Shown one piece after another: positions 33,555 to 41,327 of a DNA stretch of 64,000 bases. Source of the stretch: Streptomyces angustmyceticus (GTDB taxonomy: Bacteria; Actinomycetota; Actinomycetes; Streptomycetales; Streptomycetaceae); contig NZ_CP082945.1 in the NCBI RefSeq assembly GCF_019933235.1, positions 124,001 to 188,000 on the forward strand, read 5' to 3'. Under the pieces are notes generated by a model. That model made no database searches. It was not told where the DNA came from and saw only the letters and a program-made list of their open reading frames with translations. The position numbers were made by a program, and so were the translations under genes. Position 1 is the first letter of the stretch, and every line of letters begins with the position of its first letter.

Positions 33555-34250
33555 ATGCCCAAGGTCGATCTCTATCGGAATGTCCACATGGGGCAGCGTG
33601 CCCGCCTCTTCGCCCTCGCCGTCGAGCTGGGCAGCACGGACATCTCCCAGCGCGGCACCGCCGCCGGTCAAGCGGAGCGCTGCCTGGCGATGACGCAGGA
33701 GCTGCGCGAGCACGCCGATCATGAAGACACCTTCATCCATGGGCTGCTGCGGGAGCGGGCTCCGGAGGCGGCCGATGCGCTGGAGGCGGAGCATGTGCGC
33801 CTCGACGCGGCCTTCGTCGCGCTGGACGAGCGGGCGCGCGCCCTGCCCACGAGCCCGGCCGACGCCCTCGCGGAGGCCCAGCACGCGCTGTACCTCGCGC
33901 TGAACGAGGTGATCAGCGCCTACCTGGCGCACCTGTACGTGGAAGAAACAGTCGCGATGCCGGCGCTGTGGGAGTACTCCAGCGAGGAGGAGCTGGGGGC
34001 CGTGTACGCCGCCTTTCGCTCGTCCCGTACCCAGGAGGAGGCCCTTACGGACCTCCGCAGGATGCTGCCGGCCCTGCCGCCCCCGACGCGCGCGGCGATC
34101 GTGCACGATGTCGTGCAGGCCGCGGCCGACCAGGCGGGCAGCACGCTCGCCGCCGTCACCACCACCCTCAGCCCCGATCAGCGCAGCCGCCTCTACGAGG
34201 ACCTCGCCGTGCCGGAGGCGTGGGCCCTGCAGGAGTGCGGGCCCGCCTGA
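33555..34250 (+). CDS. Hemerythrin-domain protein
   Basis: 231 residues. A four-helix hemerythrin-like fold with His/Glu ligands: the N-terminal NVHMGQRARLFAL His, EHADHEDTFIH, LEAEHVRLDAAF, YLAHLYVEETVAMPALWE. Hemerythrin domains bind a di-iron centre and sense or carry oxygen or protect against oxidants. The C-terminal 70 residues form an additional helical part (LRRMLPALPPPTRAAIVHDV). CGGAGGA precedes ATG 33555. Preceded by a 256-base gap and a short TGTCGACA palindrome near 33502. Cytoplasmic, single gene. Confidence 0.85.
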   Translation: MPKVDLYRNVHMGQRARLFALAVELGSTDISQRGTAAGQAERCLAMTQELREHADHEDTFIHGLLRERAPEAADALEAEHVRLDAAFVALDERARALPTSPADALAEAQHALYLALNEVISAYLAHLYVEETVAMPALWEYSSEEELGAVYAAFRSSRTQEEALTDLRRMLPALPPPTRAAIVHDVVQAAADQAGSTLAAVTTTLSPDQRSRLYEDLAVPEAWALQECGPA

Positions 34251-34345
34251 GGGACCTCGGCGCTTGACCTGCAACCACGGGACACCGGGCGGCCGCTGGG
34301 CATCGCGGTGCTCTGCGTGCCGCCCGGTGGGCGGGGAGCATCGGT

Positions 34346-34753
34346 TCAGTCGAGGACCGCGGTGGCTTCGATCTCGACGAGATGGTCCGGGACGTCCAGT
34401 GCGGCTACGCCCAGCAGCGTGGCCGGCGGGACCGGGGTGACTCCCAGCTTCGCGGCCGCCCGGGAGATCCCCTCCAGGAGCAGGGGCATCTTGTCGGGGG
34501 TCCAGTCGACGACGTAGACGGTCAGTTTCGCCACGCCACCGAACGAACCACCGGCCTCGGCCAGGGCAGTGGCGATGTTGAGGTAGCACTGCTCGACCTG
34601 CGCGGCGAGGTCGCCTTCGCCGACCGTGCGCCCCTCCGCGTCCCAGGCCACCTGTCCGGCGATGAAGGCCAGCTTCGCTCCGGAGGCGATCGACACCTGC
34701 CGGTAGGCGTCGATCTCGGGCAATCCGTTGGGGTTCATCAGGGTGACGGCCAT
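34346..34753 (-). CDS. RidA family (YjgF/YER057c) protein
   Basis: 135 residues: MAVTLMNPNGLPE start, FIAGQVAWDAEG, QVEQCYLNIATALAEAGG and PATLLGVAALDVPDHLVEIEATAV near the end. RidA proteins hydrolyse reactive imines/enamines from PLP enzymes. The catalytic Arg of true RidA (in the RxT/R motif near residue 105) appears replaced: the segment reads TPVPPATLLGV with no Arg, so this belongs to an Rid subgroup of unknown activity. GGAGG 8 bases before ATG 34753. It is divergent from an HxlR regulator with a dyad between them. Confidence 0.88.
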   Translation of the reverse strand: MAVTLMNPNGLPEIDAYRQVSIASGAKLAFIAGQVAWDAEGRTVGEGDLAAQVEQCYLNIATALAEAGGSFGGVAKLTVYVVDWTPDKMPLLLEGISRAAAKLGVTPVPPATLLGVAALDVPDHLVEIEATAVLD

Positions 34754-34774
34754 GCTGCCTGCCTCCAGGTCGTG

Positions 34775-34793
34775 AGAGACCTCCACGGTCTCT
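34775..34793. promoter_or_regulatory. Dyad operator candidate between RidA-like and HxlR genes
   Basis: AGAGACC-TCCAC-GGTCTCT, perfect 7-bp arms with a 5-base spacer, 21 bases before the RidA-like start. It fits an HxlR dimer controlling the divergent enzyme gene and perhaps itself. Confidence 0.5.
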
Positions 34794-34870
34794 TGTGGTT
34801 ACTCAGGCACCGTAGGAGAGTGAATGCTGACATGGAAGAACGCACTTTTCGGTGACGGGGGAACCTGAGG

Positions 34871-35251
34871 GTGACCAAGCAGTTCAAGGGCTCGTCCAAG
34901 GACGAAGCAGACCTGACACGCGCGGACTCGCTGGCACGGGAGATCTTCTCGGACGTCGCCAACAAGTGGGCGTTCCTGATCATCGAAGCCGTAGGCGAGC
35001 GCACCCTGCGCTTCACCGAATTGCGCAACGAGATCGACGGCATCAGCCACAAGATGCTCACCCAGAACCTGCGCATGCTGGAACGCAACGGTCTGGTCGA
35101 CCGGTGTGTGCACCCCACGGTGCCGCCACGGGTCGAATACACCCTCACGGAGCCGGGCCGTGCGCTGCGGGCGACGGTGGACGGAATGTGCGACTGGACT
35201 CACCGGTACCTCGGTGACATCGAGACCGCCCGCCGCCGCTTCGACGCCTGA
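34871..35251 (+). CDS. HxlR-family transcriptional regulator
   Basis: 126 residues. Winged helix: DVANKWAFLIIEAVGERTLRF, then ELRNEIDGISHKMLTQNLRML (recognition helix region), and RVEYTLTEPGRALRATVDGM wing/helix. HxlR proteins are dimeric repressors or activators answering electrophiles, often divergent from the gene they control; here that is the RidA-like gene. GTG 34871 follows GGGGGAAC. No Cys in the sensor helix except CVHP and CDWT. Confidence 0.88.
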   Translation: MTKQFKGSSKDEADLTRADSLAREIFSDVANKWAFLIIEAVGERTLRFTELRNEIDGISHKMLTQNLRMLERNGLVDRCVHPTVPPRVEYTLTEPGRALRATVDGMCDWTHRYLGDIETARRRFDA

Positions 35252-35339
35252 CGGCCGGCCGGTCCGGAAGTGGGGCCGTGGCCGGCCGGCCATGTCCGTC
35301 CGTCTCGTCGTGGCGGAACATAACTCGGAGCCCGGTGGG

Positions 35340-35463
35340 TCAGAACGCCCACCGCGTATGGGAGTAGACCCCGTCGCTCCGGCCGAAGCCGTACGCCGTG
35401 GCCGGGGCCACCGCGAACACCACCACATCTCCCTCGCGAAAGGCGTCGCCGAGGCCATTCGTG
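35340..35463 (-). pseudogene. PPOX-class flavoprotein remnant (C-terminal end)
   Basis: On the minus strand the sequence reads GDAFREGDVVVFAVAPATAY then GFGRSDGVYSHTRWAF and a stop at 35340. This is the C-terminus of a pyridoxamine 5'-phosphate oxidase-like (F420/FMN) protein (family end GFGKG..FSQTRWRF). No start or upstream domain remains. Confidence 0.6.
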
Positions 35464-35465
35464 TG

Positions 35466-35489
35466 CCCGCTCCCTCGGGCGGGAGCGGG
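35466..35489. terminator. Hairpin between convergent genes
   Basis: CCCGCTCCC-6 bases-GGGAGCGGG, perfect 9-bp stem between the HxlR gene and the convergent three-repeat protein gene. Confidence 0.5.
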
Positions 35490-35540
35490 TCGTGGTCGGG
35501 TACGGAGTCGGTGGGCCGCGGCCCGCCGCGTACGAACTCG

Positions 35541-37238
35541 CTAGCCGTAGGCGTGCAACGCGTGGCGCAGCCTCTCGTCCGGGTCGCGGACGAACAGCGC
35601 GCGCAGTTCGCTCATGGGGGCGCAGAGGTGGACGGGATCGTCGTCGTCCTCATCGGGGCCGTGGTCTTCACAGGGATCGTCGGCGGACTCGTTCTCGTCG
35701 TCCGAGTCGTCGTTCTTCGTTCGGGGTGCGGGGCCCGCCACCATCGGGAAGTCACCCGGAAGGCGTTCGGCGGGAGGCCGCGGGCACCACCTCCAGACGG
35801 CGCCGCACTGCCTGACCTGGACCTCGCCGAAGTACCAGGCCGCGCCCACCAGGAACGGGGAGTCCTGCTCGGCCGAGATCTCGTCGTAGCTGCGGAACGT
35901 GCCGCGCACCAGGTCTTCGAGCCGGTCGAGGCTCTGGGCGGAGAAGTCCCAGGCGGTGGTTCCTCCGCCCGCCTGCCCGGCCCACGTGGGGAAGGTCTCC
36001 CGCCGTTCGGCCAGCCAGGTGTTCAGGCGGTGGTTGTCCTCCCAGTCCGGGCCCTCCAGGTCGTCCGTCTCCTCCAGTTCCTTCAGCTCCGCCGCGGTGA
36101 GGGGCGGAAGCGACGGCGCCGCCAGGTGTTCCGGGCGGGCCAGCTGCCACAGGACGGTGGGCCAGGCCGGCTCTCCCCAGACGTAGTCGCCCTCCGGAGC
36201 GCGGTCCGGGAAGCGGTCGACCACGTCGCGCAGGCTCTCGCCGGCCACGACGTCGCGCAGCATGACGGGGAGGAGTTCGGCGTGGCCGTCGTAGCGGAGC
36301 CGCTGGTTGACGAAGACGGCGCCGGCCCAGTAGCAGTCCTCCGCGTGCCAAGTGCCGGGCGGGGCATCGGGGTTGATGCCGCGGTACTGCCACTGGGCGC
36401 CCTTGCCTTCGACGACGCACTTGCCCACGTACCAGGCGGCCATGACCCAGAAGGGCTCGTCACTGGCCGCGTGGTAGTCCTCGACCGTCGGGAAGTTCTC
36501 ACGCAGCAGCGTCTCCAGCCGGTCCAGGGACGCGCGGGTGAAGTTCCAGTGCTGGCGGCCGCCCGCTTCCTCGGCCCACCAGTCGAGGTAGTCGAGCATG
36601 CGGGCGTTCTGCCAGCGGTACGCGGTGTCGCCGGCCCTGAACAGGCACCCGTAGTGCACCCACGGCGTGGGCACCCGCTCCGGCCACCACTCCGGGTGCT
36701 GCCGCTGCCGGTCCCTGACCGCCTTGCGCAGCAGGCGCGCGGCGGTGGCGAAGACCTTCCCCGTCCGGTCCTTGACGGCCTGAGCGACGACGAGGAGCGG
36801 GACGACCGGTTCGAGGCCGAGGGCAGGGTCCGGGCACACCACGGGCAATCCGCCCGTGCCCGCACGCTCGTCCCAGTCCCAGCGCCCGCCCGCTTCCGCC
36901 AGCAGCGTCTCGCCCAGATAGGCCGCGGCGGACTCGATGAACATCGCGTTGGAGTCGCTGCCGTCGTCGCCCCGGCAGAAGTCGAGGAGTTGCTCCTCCA
37001 GTTCCGGTAGTTCGCGGGCGCTGTAGTCGTGCTGCCAGCCCTCGGAGGTGTACTGGTCGAGGAAACGGTCGAGAATATCGTGCAGGGACTCGATCCAGAG
37101 GTACAAGTGGTGGGCTGCGGAACCCTCCGGGGCGCGCCTGCCGGCCATGTAGATGTTGTCGGGCGGGTCCTCGTCCGGCCGGTGGTCGTCCAGCCCGTGG
37201 TCGTCCGGCCGGTCGTCATCGGCCCTGCAATCGTCCAT
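35541..37238 (-). CDS. Large protein with three internal repeats, function unknown
   Basis: 565 residues, no family recognised. Three copies of an about 55-residue unit are visible: SARELPELEEQLLDFCRG with AAAYLGETLLAEAGGRWDWD; TRASLDRLETLLRENF with MAAWYVGKCVVEGKGAQWQY; SAQSLDRLEDLVRGTF with GAAWYFGEVQVRQCGAVWRW. Consensus: S-x-x-S-L-D-R-L-E-x-L, then AAWYxGE, then G-x-x-W-x-W. The linker is Trp-rich and the C-terminus very acidic (DDSDDENESADDPCEDHGPD). N-terminal Asp-rich repeats (DDHGLDDHRPDED) may not be translated if Met31 is used. No signal peptide. GGGGGAAG precedes ATG 37238. Confidence 0.75.
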   Translation of the reverse strand: MDDCRADDDRPDDHGLDDHRPDEDPPDNIYMAGRRAPEGSAAHHLYLWIESLHDILDRFLDQYTSEGWQHDYSARELPELEEQLLDFCRGDDGSDSNAMFIESAAAYLGETLLAEAGGRWDWDERAGTGGLPVVCPDPALGLEPVVPLLVVAQAVKDRTGKVFATAARLLRKAVRDRQRQHPEWWPERVPTPWVHYGCLFRAGDTAYRWQNARMLDYLDWWAEEAGGRQHWNFTRASLDRLETLLRENFPTVEDYHAASDEPFWVMAAWYVGKCVVEGKGAQWQYRGINPDAPPGTWHAEDCYWAGAVFVNQRLRYDGHAELLPVMLRDVVAGESLRDVVDRFPDRAPEGDYVWGEPAWPTVLWQLARPEHLAAPSLPPLTAAELKELEETDDLEGPDWEDNHRLNTWLAERRETFPTWAGQAGGGTTAWDFSAQSLDRLEDLVRGTFRSYDEISAEQDSPFLVGAAWYFGEVQVRQCGAVWRWCPRPPAERLPGDFPMVAGPAPRTKNDDSDDENESADDPCEDHGPDEDDDDPVHLCAPMSELRALFVRDPDERLRHALHAYG

Positions 37239-37450
37239 GTGCTTCCCCCGTGTGGATCTGTGTGAGGAACGACCCTAGTCGCGGCCCGGGGTGTCGCATG
37301 GGACAGGGGGCTGGCCCCCACACGAGTACACCGGGCGAAACTTGAGGCCGGTGACGGACCAAGGCACTTGGCGGGACGACGGCACCCGTCGGGCTGCCAC
37401 TCCCCCGCCGTCGTGGGTGCTGCCCGATGGCAGGGCGGCTCCGCCGACGC

Positions 37451-37692
37451 TCAGCAGGTTCGCTCGTATTCGATCTGGTCGAGGGCGTTGCCGTCGCCGA
37501 AGTCGTAAGTGCGCTCGGCGCCGGACTCGGCGAAGCCGCTTCTGGTGCAGAAGCGGCGGGACCGTGGGGTGTCGCGCAGGGTCCACAGGTGCACCCGGGT
37601 GAATCCGTCGTCGTGCAGGCGGCGCAGCGTCTCGGTCATCAAGACGGTGGCGATGCCGCTGCCCCAGCCGTCGGGGTGGCCGTAGAAGGTGG
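37451..37692 (-). pseudogene. GNAT acetyltransferase remnant (C-terminal half)
   Basis: Minus-strand frame: FYGHPDGWGSGIATVLMTET, LRRLHDDGFTRVHLWTLRDT, RRFCTRSGFAESGAERTYDF, ending at 37451. This is acetyl-CoA motif A (here W-G-x-G-I-A) and motif B of a GNAT. Upstream sequence has only a faint RAANASRIAGEQ match in another frame and no start, so the gene is broken. Confidence 0.7.
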
Positions 37693-37871
37693 GGCCGGTG
37701 CCTTCCGGGGCCGGTGGTCCGCCGTGCTGCCGCCCGCGCGCCAGACGTCGCTGTTCAGGGTCTTGTCGCGGACCGTGCCGGCTGGTCTCCTGTTCCCCGG
37801 CGATCCGTGACGCGTTCGCCGCCCGGTGGCGCGCGTATCCGTCACGAGCACGAGACCGAGGGTGGAGCGGC

Positions 37872-38693
37872 GTGGAGTCAGTGGCGGGGCAGGACATACG
37901 GGGCGCGCTGCCCGAGGGGCTCGGTGCGGCGCTGCGCGAGACCGCCGAGGAGATCGCCGCGCTGCTGCGCGGGGGCGCCGACATGGAGCTGGCGGTGCCC
38001 GGTTCGGAGTGGACCGTCGGGGAGGCGGCGGCACATCTGGCGCAGGCCAACGAGCTGATGGCCGACATCGCGGCGGGCCGGGCGCGCAGCTACGGCGACG
38101 GCACGCCGCAGAGTCTGGCGGCGGCCAATGAGCGGGCGCTCTCCGAATTCGGCGAGCGGCGAGCCGAGCCGCTGGCCGCGATGATCGTGGCGCAGACCGA
38201 TGCCTATCTGAGGGCACGGGCGGAGGGCGCCGCGGCGGGAAGCGTCGTCACCCCGCTGGGCCCGATGGAACCGGACGTACTGGGGTCGTACCTGCTCACG
38301 CACATGCTGGGCCACGGATACGACCTCGCCCGCGCCCTGGGCCGGCCGCACATGATCGACCGGGCCCGGGTCGGACTGACGCTGCCGTTCCTGATCACGG
38401 CCATGCCACGGGTGACCGACTCCGCCCGCACCGCCGGGCTGACCGCCCGCTACGCGATCCGCCTGTGGGGTGGCGGCCGCTTCGGCGTGGCGGTGCGGGG
38501 CGGCGCCGTGGCCGTCGATCCGCAGCCACCGGCCCGCGCGGACTGCACCATCCTCATCGAGCCGGTCACCTTCCTCCTGATGGCGCTCGGCCGACGCGGC
38601 CAGTGGAGCGCCCTGGCCCAGGGTCGGATCCTCGTCCGGGGCCGCAAACCGTGGCTCGCTCCCCGCTTCCCGGCGCTCTTCACGGCGCCCTGA
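37872..38693 (+). CDS. Maleylpyruvate isomerase-like / SCP2 domain protein (DinB-like)
   Basis: 273 residues. The N-terminal four-helix mycothiol-dependent MDMPI/DinB-like domain starts LRETAEEIAALLRGG and has SEWTVGEAAAHLAQANELM, where His is a metal ligand; a further His lies in THMLGHGYDLARALG. The C-terminal SCP2-like domain is CTILIEPVTFLLMALGRRG then ALAQGRILVRGRKPWLAPRF. Such proteins may act on mycothiol conjugates or bind lipids. GTG 37872 with GGTGGAG 5 bases upstream is the best start. Its 5' flank holds the divergent GNAT remnant. Confidence 0.8.
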   Translation: MESVAGQDIRGALPEGLGAALRETAEEIAALLRGGADMELAVPGSEWTVGEAAAHLAQANELMADIAAGRARSYGDGTPQSLAAANERALSEFGERRAEPLAAMIVAQTDAYLRARAEGAAAGSVVTPLGPMEPDVLGSYLLTHMLGHGYDLARALGRPHMIDRARVGLTLPFLITAMPRVTDSARTAGLTARYAIRLWGGGRFGVAVRGGAVAVDPQPPARADCTILIEPVTFLLMALGRRGQWSALAQGRILVRGRKPWLAPRFPALFTAP

Positions 38694-38811
38694 GGCAACG
38701 GGAAGCCCGCGGCTGCCGGGCGCCGTGCGGTATCGCCGCCGCAGGACTTCGTCACTCAACGATCACCCGGTGGCCTATCCGCACCTTCGCGGAGGGGACC
38801 GCGGCTCCTGT

Positions 38812-39114
38812 GACCTGGCTCCCGACGTCGGGGCGATCGCCCGCTACCGGCGGCAGTTCCACGGCCCGATGATCGCGAACAACGGTTTCGACCGCGAGTC
38901 GGCCAACGCCCTCATCGCGTCCGGCCACGCCGACGCCGTCTCCTCCGCCACGCACTTCATCGCCAACCCCGACCTGGTCACGCGCTTCGCCCTGGGCCGG
39001 GAACTGGCGGTCGGAGACCCTGACACCTGCTACGCCGGCGGAGCGGACGGCCATGTCGCCTACCCGGCCAGCAGGTGGCGGGACGGCGCGGACGCGGTCA
39101 CGCCGGGGAGGTAA
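38812..39114 (+). pseudogene. Old yellow enzyme (alkene reductase) remnant, C-terminal end
   Basis: Plus-strand frame: YRRQFHGPMIANNGFDRESA, GHADAVSSATHFIANPDLVT, RFALGRELAVGDPDTCYAGG, then AYPASRW. This is the C-terminal FMN-binding strand of NADH:flavin oxidoreductases (G-x-x-x-A-N-x-G-x-D, F-I-A-N-P-D-L, YPA). The 5' 75 percent is missing; the open frame starts at a spurious ATG 38725. Confidence 0.8.
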
Positions 39115-39119
39115 CCCGG

Positions 39120-39563
39120 TCACGCCAGGGGGAGGCGGACCTCGATCCGCTTGCCCACCGGCTCGCGCTGTACGTCGAAGTCCTCGCAGACGGCGAGGAC
39201 GATCTCCAGGCCGTGCCGGCCGATCCGTTCCGGGTCGGCCGGACGGGCGTCCGGGAGGGTGGGGTCGCTGTCCCACACCGTGATCACCAGCGTGGCGCCG
39301 ACGATCTCCAGCTCGACGAGGCACGGGCCGGGAGCGTACTTGCAGGCGTTGGTGACCAGTTCACTGACGACCAGCTGCCCCGTGCCGAGCACCTGGGAGG
39401 AGACCGGCAGGCCGTGCTCGGACTGCACCTGAGTCAGGAAGTCCCGTGCGAACGCGCGGGCGGCGGCGATGGACGCGGTACTGGCGTCGAAGGCGGCATA
39501 GGACGTGAGCACCGGCTCGGTCCATGGCCGGTGTACTTCCGTGTTCGGCGCTGCTTGGTACAT
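39120..39563 (-). CDS. RsbW-like anti-sigma/ATP-binding serine kinase
   Basis: 147 residues, one GHKL domain. N-box QLVVSELVTNACKYAPG, G1 box region VWDSDP, G2 box ERIGRHGLEIVLAVC. Such proteins bind SigB/SigF-type sigma factors and are freed by unphosphorylated anti-anti-sigma protein; in Streptomyces many are orphans. It is divergent from a SigB-family sigma gene 261 bases away, the classic setting. A sigma-B-type promoter (GACT-N15-GGGTAT) lies 54-78 bases upstream of ATG 39563, so the sigma factor or a paralogue probably drives its expression. Confidence 0.85.
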   Translation of the reverse strand: MYQAAPNTEVHRPWTEPVLTSYAAFDASTASIAAARAFARDFLTQVQSEHGLPVSSQVLGTGQLVVSELVTNACKYAPGPCLVELEIVGATLVITVWDSDPTLPDARPADPERIGRHGLEIVLAVCEDFDVQREPVGKRIEVRLPLA

Positions 39564-39616
39564 GTGTCTCCACCACGTGCTCCGCGCACGAGCCTGCCGC
39601 GTGCGCCAACCGCCGT

Positions 39617-39641
39617 ATACCCCGGGTTCGCCGTCTCAGTC
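39617..39641 (-). promoter_or_regulatory. Sigma-B-type promoter of the anti-sigma-like gene
   Basis: Minus strand: GACT (39638-39641), 15 bases, GGGTAT (39617-39622). It fits the Streptomyces sigma-B consensus GNNT-N14-16-GGGTAY exactly. Confidence 0.7.
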
Positions 39642-39755
39642 GTGGCCGGAGACACGTGGCGCGGGCCGTGGCCCGGAGGGCCGGGCCGGGGACCAGGCCG
39701 GAGGGCCGGGCCGGAGCTCGGAGGATCGAACCGGAATCCGGATGGCCGGGCCGGC

Positions 39756-39780
39756 GCATGGGCGGCCGCGGCGGGGGTAC
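39756..39780 (+). promoter_or_regulatory. Sigma-B-type promoter of the sigma factor gene
   Basis: Plus strand: GCAT (39756-39759), 15 bases, GGGTAC (39775-39780). It fits GNNT-N14-16-GGGTAY. The start site would be about 39787, giving a short leader with AGGAGGG at 39810-39816. Confidence 0.65.
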
Positions 39781-39824
39781 CCGGTCGCATGATCGGCGCA
39801 ACCACAGCAGGAGGGAACACCACC

Positions 39825-40727
39825 ATGGGTGCCAGCCTTGCGACCTCCGCGGTCCAGGCCCAGGACTCGGCAGCCGAGGCCCAGGGCTCCGCAGTCGACG
39901 TTCGCACGGCGTCGGCAGCGCTGCCGGGAGAGCTGCCGCACATCGAGGACCCGCAGAACATCGCGCCCCGGGACGCCCGTGAGCTGACGCAGCTGTTCTT
40001 TCGCCGGCTGGAGACACTCGACGAAGGCACGCACGAGTACCAGTACGCGCGCAACACCCTGATCGAGATGAACCTCTCCCTGGTCCGCTACGCGGCCCGG
40101 CGCTTCCGCAACCGCGGCGACGACATGGACGACATCATGCAGGTCGGCACGATCGGTCTGATCAAGGCCATCGACCGCTACGACCTCTCGCGCGACGTCG
40201 AGTTCACCACCCTTGCCATCCCCTACATCACCGGGGAGATGAAGCGCTTCTTCCGCGACACCACCTGGGACGTGCGGGTGCCGCGCCGCCTTCAGGAACT
40301 CCGTGTGGACCTCGCGCGGGCCAACGAGAAGCTGTCCGGCAGGCTCGGCCGGGACCCGAAGGTCGCCGAGCTGGCCGAGGAGCTGGGCATCAGCGAGGAC
40401 GAGGTCCTGGAGGGACAGGTGGCCGCCAACGGCTACAACGCCTCCTCCATCGACGTCACGATCAGCGACGACGGCAACGAGACCCCGCTCGCCGACCTGA
40501 TCGGCGAACGCGATCCCGACATGGACCTCGTCGAGGATCTGCACACCCTCAAGCCCCTCCTGGAGCAGCTCGAGGAACGCGACCGGCACCTCCTCGAACT
40601 CCGCTTCGGCCAGGAGATGACCCAGGCGCAGATCGGCGGCGAACTCGGCATCTCCCAGATGCACACCTCCCGGCTCCTCAGCCGCGCCCTGGCCCGCCTG
40701 CGCGAGGGCATGCTCGACCAGGCATAG
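39825..40727 (+). CDS. SigB/SigF-family (group 3) RNA polymerase sigma factor
   Basis: 300 residues. Region 2: NLSLVRYAARRFRNRGDDMD, DIMQVGTIGLIKAIDRYDLS, FTTLAIPYITGEMKRFFRD; region 3: VPRRLQELRVDLARANEKLS; region 4: MTQAQIGGELGISQMHTSRL (helix-turn-helix). Streptomyces SigB-like factors control osmotic/oxidative stress and development and are held by RsbW-type kinases. The Ala/Gln-rich N-terminus (about 40 residues) is variable in the family. AGGAGGG 8 bases before ATG 39825 outranks ATG 39789. It is divergent from an RsbW-like gene; CsbD-like and hydrophobic stress genes follow. A strong hairpin ends it. Confidence 0.93.
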   Translation: MGASLATSAVQAQDSAAEAQGSAVDVRTASAALPGELPHIEDPQNIAPRDARELTQLFFRRLETLDEGTHEYQYARNTLIEMNLSLVRYAARRFRNRGDDMDDIMQVGTIGLIKAIDRYDLSRDVEFTTLAIPYITGEMKRFFRDTTWDVRVPRRLQELRVDLARANEKLSGRLGRDPKVAELAEELGISEDEVLEGQVAANGYNASSIDVTISDDGNETPLADLIGERDPDMDLVEDLHTLKPLLEQLEERDRHLLELRFGQEMTQAQIGGELGISQMHTSRLLSRALARLREGMLDQA

Positions 40728-40756
40728 GCTTCGCGGCCCCGCGGGCGGGCGGATAG

Positions 40757-40793
40757 GTGGGTGGGTTCCGGCGAGATGCCGGGGCCCACCCAC
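40757..40793. terminator. Terminator after the sigma factor gene
   Basis: 16-bp stem (GTGGGTGGGTTCCGGC with GCCGGGGCCCACCCAC, two G-U pairs), 5-base loop, between the convergent sigma and CsbD-like genes. Confidence 0.75.
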
Positions 40794-40845
40794 ACGTTCG
40801 CGGGGCCCAACCGCAGGTTCGTAGACCGCCGCGTCCGTCGGGCGT

Positions 40846-41019
40846 TCAGTCCTTGAACGCGTCCTTGATCTTCTCCTTGGCGTCGCGGAGGTTTCCTTTG
40901 GATTCCTTCGCCGAGCCTTTCACCGCCGCACTCTCGTTTCCGACCGTGCGCCCCGCTTCTTTCTGCGCCTTACCGACGGTTTCCTCGGCCTTCGCCTTGG
41001 CCTTTTCGCTGGCGCTCAT
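40846..41019 (-). CDS. CsbD-like stress protein
   Basis: 57 residues, Lys/Ala/Glu-rich: MSASEKAKAKAEETVGKAQK, EAGRTVGNESAAVKGSAKE and KEKIKDAFKD. CsbD proteins are abundant, mostly disordered stress proteins; CsbD of Bacillus is a SigB target. AAAGGGG 7 bases before ATG 41019. It lies 120 bases from a SigB-family sigma gene. No sigma-B-type promoter is evident directly upstream. A second CsbD-like gene is at 51.5 kb. Confidence 0.9.
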   Translation of the reverse strand: MSASEKAKAKAEETVGKAQKEAGRTVGNESAAVKGSAKESKGNLRDAKEKIKDAFKD

Positions 41020-41101
41020 GATCGCTGCCCCTTTCGGACCGACGCCGTCCCTTGGCGGGCGGAAATACTCTGCTGCCCAGATTACTCCCGGACAACAAAA
41101 T

Positions 41102-41139
41102 CGGGGCGGGCAGACGCGGTGAACCGTCTGCCCGCCCCG
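41102..41139 (-). terminator. Terminator of the hydrophobic protein gene
   Basis: Perfect 15-bp stem (CGGGGCGGGCAGACG arms), 8-base loop, 18 bases past the stop on the minus strand and followed by GATTTTGTTG. Confidence 0.85.
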
Positions 41140-41156
41140 CGCTCGCGAAGGGAGCG

Positions 41157-41327
41157 CTACCAGCGGTACCACCGGCCGCGCTTGCCGCCGGCACCGGCAG
41201 AACGCATCACGAATCCCAGCAGCCAGAACGCCAGCACAATGACCGCGACGATCCATAGAGCCTTGAGAGCGAAACCGGCACCGAAAAGGATCAGAGCGAG
41301 AAGAAGAACGAGAAGCAGGGGAACCAT
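41157..41327 (-). CDS. Small hydrophobic membrane protein
   Basis: 56 residues: MVPLLLVLLLALILFGAGFA, then LKALWIVAVIVLAFWLLGFV, ending KRGRWYRW. Two membrane helices with a basic tail, a common Streptomyces stress-associated family. GGAGG 9 bases before ATG 41327 fixes the start; an upstream ATG (41351, MKPRRLIN) is less likely. It precedes the CsbD-like gene on the same strand, but a strong terminator separates them. Confidence 0.85.
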   Translation of the reverse strand: MVPLLLVLLLALILFGAGFALKALWIVAVIVLAFWLLGFVMRSAGAGGKRGRWYRW

